The position numbers were made by a program, and so were the translations under genes. Below the pieces are notes generated by a model that worked only from the letters and a program-made list of their open reading frames with translations, was not told where the DNA came from and did not search any database. This document shows positions 62,801 through 64,000 of a DNA stretch of 64,000 bases, in pieces (positions within the stretch are counted from its first letter, which is position 1; the number at the start of each line of letters is the position of its first letter). The stretch is from Candidatus Wallbacteria bacterium (GTDB lineage Bacteria; Muiribacteriota; UBA6191; JACPRK01), in NCBI GenBank assembly GCA_016213845.1, contig JACQZN010000017.1, positions 42,618 through 106,617 on the forward strand. The letters run 5' to 3'.

Positions 62801-64000
62801 AGACCTGGAACGCACCCGTGTTGTTGCCGCCTCGGTTGTCGGCAATCGTGGGCGTGACATCGTCGACGACGGGCTGCTTCTCGGACCGCACCTCCAAGCG
62901 GTAGGAGAGAGGGAAGGGATCCGTCGGCGCATTGCGGCCCCCGACAACAACCTTCACGATGTCGTCTGACTGCGTGACGGTGGTGATCAATGACGAGCGA
63001 TCGCTCAGTGAGCGGTCATCGCCGATGATTAGGACCCCCGACTGGGCTCCCGTCTCCGACACCCGGCCATCCCGCCCGTAGAGAGTGAGGATGGAGTCCC
63101 GAAGTCCCTGTCCACCCAGGTTGGTTTCGATGCGAAACACGGTGCCGGTCGTGACGCGCATCTCGTAGGCGTCGAGGTCGCCATTGAAGTCGATGAACGC
63201 GTTGGTGGTCACCACCGTCGTCGGGGACGAAGGGGGAATCGGCACGAGTTGCTCAGTCGGCAGGCGATCGAAGTACGTCATGGTCTCCTGCGGCCGTTCG
63301 GGATGCTCGTCGCGGCGGGCGCGAATTCTGTAGGCGCCGGGCTCCGCAAAGAACGATTTGGTGATGACGTAGTAGTCGGCGTTGGCAGTCGCCCGAAACG
63401 TCCACCGAGCGTTGCGGTTCACGGGTCCCCGGGTGACCTCGAAAGGGGTTCGAATGTCGTCCCGGAACCCAGGTGGACCTACGCCCAGCGAATTCTGGCC
63501 ATCGTTCTCGAGCGTCTCGATTCCTCCGCTCGGATTCAGGACCAAGAGTTGAGGATCGGGACTGGGCTGGCTCTCCGAATCGGCGAATCCGTAGACTTCG
63601 ACGGTGAAGGTCTGGTCCTGCCGGCCAAACAGGATGAAGGCATCTTCGTCCTCCGATTCCTCGACAAGTCCGAAGCCCGGAACGCCAATCCGATGCGAGT
63701 GGAAGGTGCCGTTGAACAGCGTGGGACTGTCGGGAAGAAGGTCACGCGGTCTGCGTAGCACGCTTATCAACCGCTGAAACAAGCTCGGATACTCGGGCGC
63801 GAACGCGCCATTGAATCGCGGATGGTCGTCCTCGAAGATGATGGCACTGGCAGCTGTACGAGCGCTGGGAACGCCATCGACTTCGACCTCGAGGTGATAA
63901 TTGCTCGTAGGAAAGGTCGCAGGCCCCGAGCTGAAATTGCGGTCCCGGTCATCCCAACGATCGGCAATCCCGGGCGACGGAAGGACGACCTTCAGCAGGC
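56859..64000 (-). CDS. Giant secreted multi-module protein, 5' end beyond the right edge
   Basis: The frame is open from 56859 to the window end, at least 2379 residues; a TTG at 63782 is not a credible start because coding character continues upstream (residues such as EDDHPRFNGAFAPEYP). The visible part contains many PPC-type modules recognisable by DDHP or DDH turns, about four TIG-like modules (PVVTAVSPSRGLRDTGTAIS), CARDB-like repeats (VSRGQVATLLIDLENTG, VSRGQSVTVTMNLDNSGQ) and a C-terminal region with two GLNLV units (RRGLNLVGLPLRP, SKGLNLVALPLGV). No catalytic site is visible. The C-terminal half matches that of the peptidase at 51039, so they arose by duplication. The missing N-terminus may hold another enzyme domain. 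Confidence 0.8.
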   Translation of the reverse strand, partial: LLKVVLPSPGIADRWDDRDRNFSSGPATFPTSNYHLEVEVDGVPSARTAASAIIFEDDHPRFNGAFAPEYPSLFQRLISVLRRPRDLLPDSPTLFNGTFHSHRIGVPGFGLVEESEDEDAFILFGRQDQTFTVEVYGFADSESQPSPDPQLLVLNPSGGIETLENDGQNSLGVGPPGFRDDIRTPFEVTRGPVNRNARWTFRATANADYYVITKSFFAEPGAYRIRARRDEHPERPQETMTYFDRLPTEQLVPIPPSSPTTVVTTNAFIDFNGDLDAYEMRVTTGTVFRIETNLGGQGLRDSILTLYGRDGRVSETGAQSGVLIIGDDRSLSDRSSLITTVTQSDDIVKVVVGGRNAPTDPFPLSYRLEVRSEKQPVVDDVTPTIADNRGGNNTGAFQVSGSFLETTTSAFLRDTVDTTRIQELALLGTPTATTVSFTIPARTAPNLFNPRVWNLQMRGRLGTSDIKSTASIKFFDDYLDSFLEASEQRLTRPQDQLSSDSSVETSGAIGYPGDRDFFWFTAERNTTYEARTTLCGDLTLPQSVVTVLSTTGSALASGLNSVTFTALATEVRFLLVEGGSLTQTGDYKVRLLIRRTPVVTALSASPATGSNAGGQLISFTGTNFNNTQSITMLDSQGRDVIDLTNIVVASDQSMTARLPSRVTGSKYLPGTYGFRIVNSTETGSTPPGLTITLVDDHIGLPFFSSATLLQTPLLNTPTTTSADLGFPGDSDLFRFRASGEAVYILAVSLLGLGNSQLALLDSNGVPIDSNDDFGGTSASQLEYVVPQARANADHVLSVTGTGPTSVGTYTLTLTLDDHPANVQSTIGRAADALTLGVAAQASLQTTGDVDSFRFIETEDTPYLIETVLDGNPGSLAETRLELVGSNGAVLAASVSPAPGQPSRITTVGDRQTIGTNFVRVQGAGASVAGAYGVRVSVATIPIVTDVCVLPGSCPVAGDPVASNAGGFSVTIVGIALDNPVSVRLAEAAGTEFTITSVAPGRITATLPARAIGQRLVPGAYHVQVTNALNNTSPSTTKSVINLVDDHPETSAALTVADQLAVEGPLLPADIGFAGDVDVFRFNGVANTVYVVEAQRGSAGNVGQISLQVFRGSTQLTAPNSFGGSSTFVNVLATQSGELFLVVRAETATRTGSYGIRVFQARRPVVTAVSPSRGLRDTGTAISVTGSGFLGASQVRLSDPANTILSAPDVSTDSSMRTTVPAGVVPGLYDVLVTNALGVSASGTGKFQVDDHPNVFATLGPDAIRSPRDDLQVNQPAITGTLETPIDRDLYAFQVTLGHTYTVQTNLLTLSDTALTILGSDGATIVGQNEDIDAGRGLFNSQVVFQAGETATFYARVETSNTGSGTYGLAVSDPLAPDDHSNSAAQLNPATDNLAERLAMAGAINYSGDVDFFAFTALRGSVYDVETALGTLSDTVLTLFDRDGVTRLAENDDNPDNVTSRASKLIGFQPAVAGTYFLKVRHLASDPESTGSYTLTFTRRDGSLAVTAVRASQASVSRGQVATLLIDLENTGLHRLTALSGGFDIRAGASSRIADYTLTPDSANVTEFFPGQTATLGFTARVAAGAALGPVRIDARASGLDSGTTISDAASFTTTTWTVQSPAAISIASFVAPVQVSRGQSVTVTMNLDNSGQAEATIDSLSLKLSGTGGVSRDLEYVVTAAPGNPTRVAGIPAGSTARSVRTPVRFLVTVRADATLEAITIDGTFRGRDANSLAALSDDTAATKAQWAVQTAASLFIRSVVGPSAVSQGQTTQVVMNLENPGQSSVTLQSAALRFIDGLGNDLTASDYVVSPLPGNPTTLAARGKAALRFSVFVASGAARTRVVVDGSAFGRDDRTSNPITLIRAEIPAEWIVQRAAALSILALGVSPAVVSRGGTIAITMSVSNPGEADALLSAAGLRFFAASGGAERTAEYRVTASAGNASVVRGEATTTLAFSVTALASASIGINRVEGSVSGFDRNTASSVSAVSNANVSPFFRLSNVFVTIARPQSSDLLFFDEPIAFEGNAVDDLGAPFPGANLAWRSDVSGGFGSGTAFTASLPAATHRVTVTATAGSGITSSVETTLVVRPAPAPIGLLSVSGTLSREATGSPLGRGFEVRLENRARSTIATYVTTDSTGRYTALLLSATGAAAGAGDLVTATIREPGGLQRPTSPASFALRSRDIALGSRLQNLSAADLLETLLTLRRGLNLVGLPLRPATTSGPDFTAADLATFTGSSFVSRVSGEPAAGRGRFEAFVPGQGGAFAIQGNEGYLLHSPLDQTLSLRGSPWAPALLFRQLSKGLNLVALPLGVPPGFDSAQLLGRAPGASFLAELNPQDSGVSRFDVFVPGLSLPVPILDGKGYVLSVPAGGDLLLPAAP

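Noticed and set aside
63782..63784. TTG at 63782 as start of the giant protein
   Set aside because: The frame stays open to the window end with module-like sequence including a DDHP turn, so the gene is truncated by the edge.

Overview
The window is GC-rich bacterial chromosome, about two thirds G+C by eye, packed with protein genes on both strands. No intergenic gap exceeds 300 bp. I saw no rRNA, tRNA, CRISPR array, transposase or phage structural gene. Lipoproteins, an outer-membrane beta-barrel, GspC and pseudopilin-like proteins indicate a diderm cell. Multiheme cytochromes, an ETF-quinone oxidoreductase and lipoyl synthase indicate respiration. I do not assign a phylum; the cytochrome and cNMP/Fe-S architectures suggest an under-sampled environmental lineage.

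Layout. 1-2170: a truncated membrane sensor, an EamA transporter and a small exported protein (minus strand). 2312-4394: lipA, a secreted HEXXH protein and a small membrane protein (plus). 4410-9760: a fused primase/DnaB-like helicase, an exported coiled-coil protein and a second secreted metalloprotease (minus). 9904-18871 (plus): an SH3b-C39 peptidase-like protein, a beta-propeller-like protein, glmU-glmM, ptsH-ptsI, a radical SAM enzyme and a Trm112-like protein. 18912-27478: GspC-like, SLH/SH3-like, a GAF/HD-GYP regulator, a TerB-like/HEAT membrane protein and a FliA/WhiG-family sigma factor. 27661-29349: ETF-QO.

29394-43150 is an electron-transfer island. One tight operon encodes an amidase, a double cNMP-binding domain fused to a 16-cysteine Fe-S domain, a b-type membrane protein and a decaheme cytochrome. 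A c554-like cytochrome stands alone on the other strand. A second operon encodes a lipoprotein with two HbpS/GlcG domains, an outer-membrane beta-barrel, and a nine-heme cytochrome ending in LVIVD-type repeats. Together they could form a route from the quinone pool through the periplasm to the outer membrane. This island is my best candidate for an undescribed system.

43310-49269: a zinc-ribbon membrane protein, endonuclease III and a pseudopilin operon whose first long gene carries a perfect 34-bp inverted repeat. 49427-51010: a TerB-like/TPR membrane protein with the same layout as the TerB-like/HEAT protein. 51039-64000: two giant secreted paralogues built of TIG, PPC and CARDB-like modules. 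One has an M36/M4-type peptidase; the other runs off the right edge.

Several genes lack a Shine-Dalgarno sequence and have a sigma70-type -10 element, often extended with TGN, very close to the start codon. This suggests frequent leaderless or short-leader transcripts.
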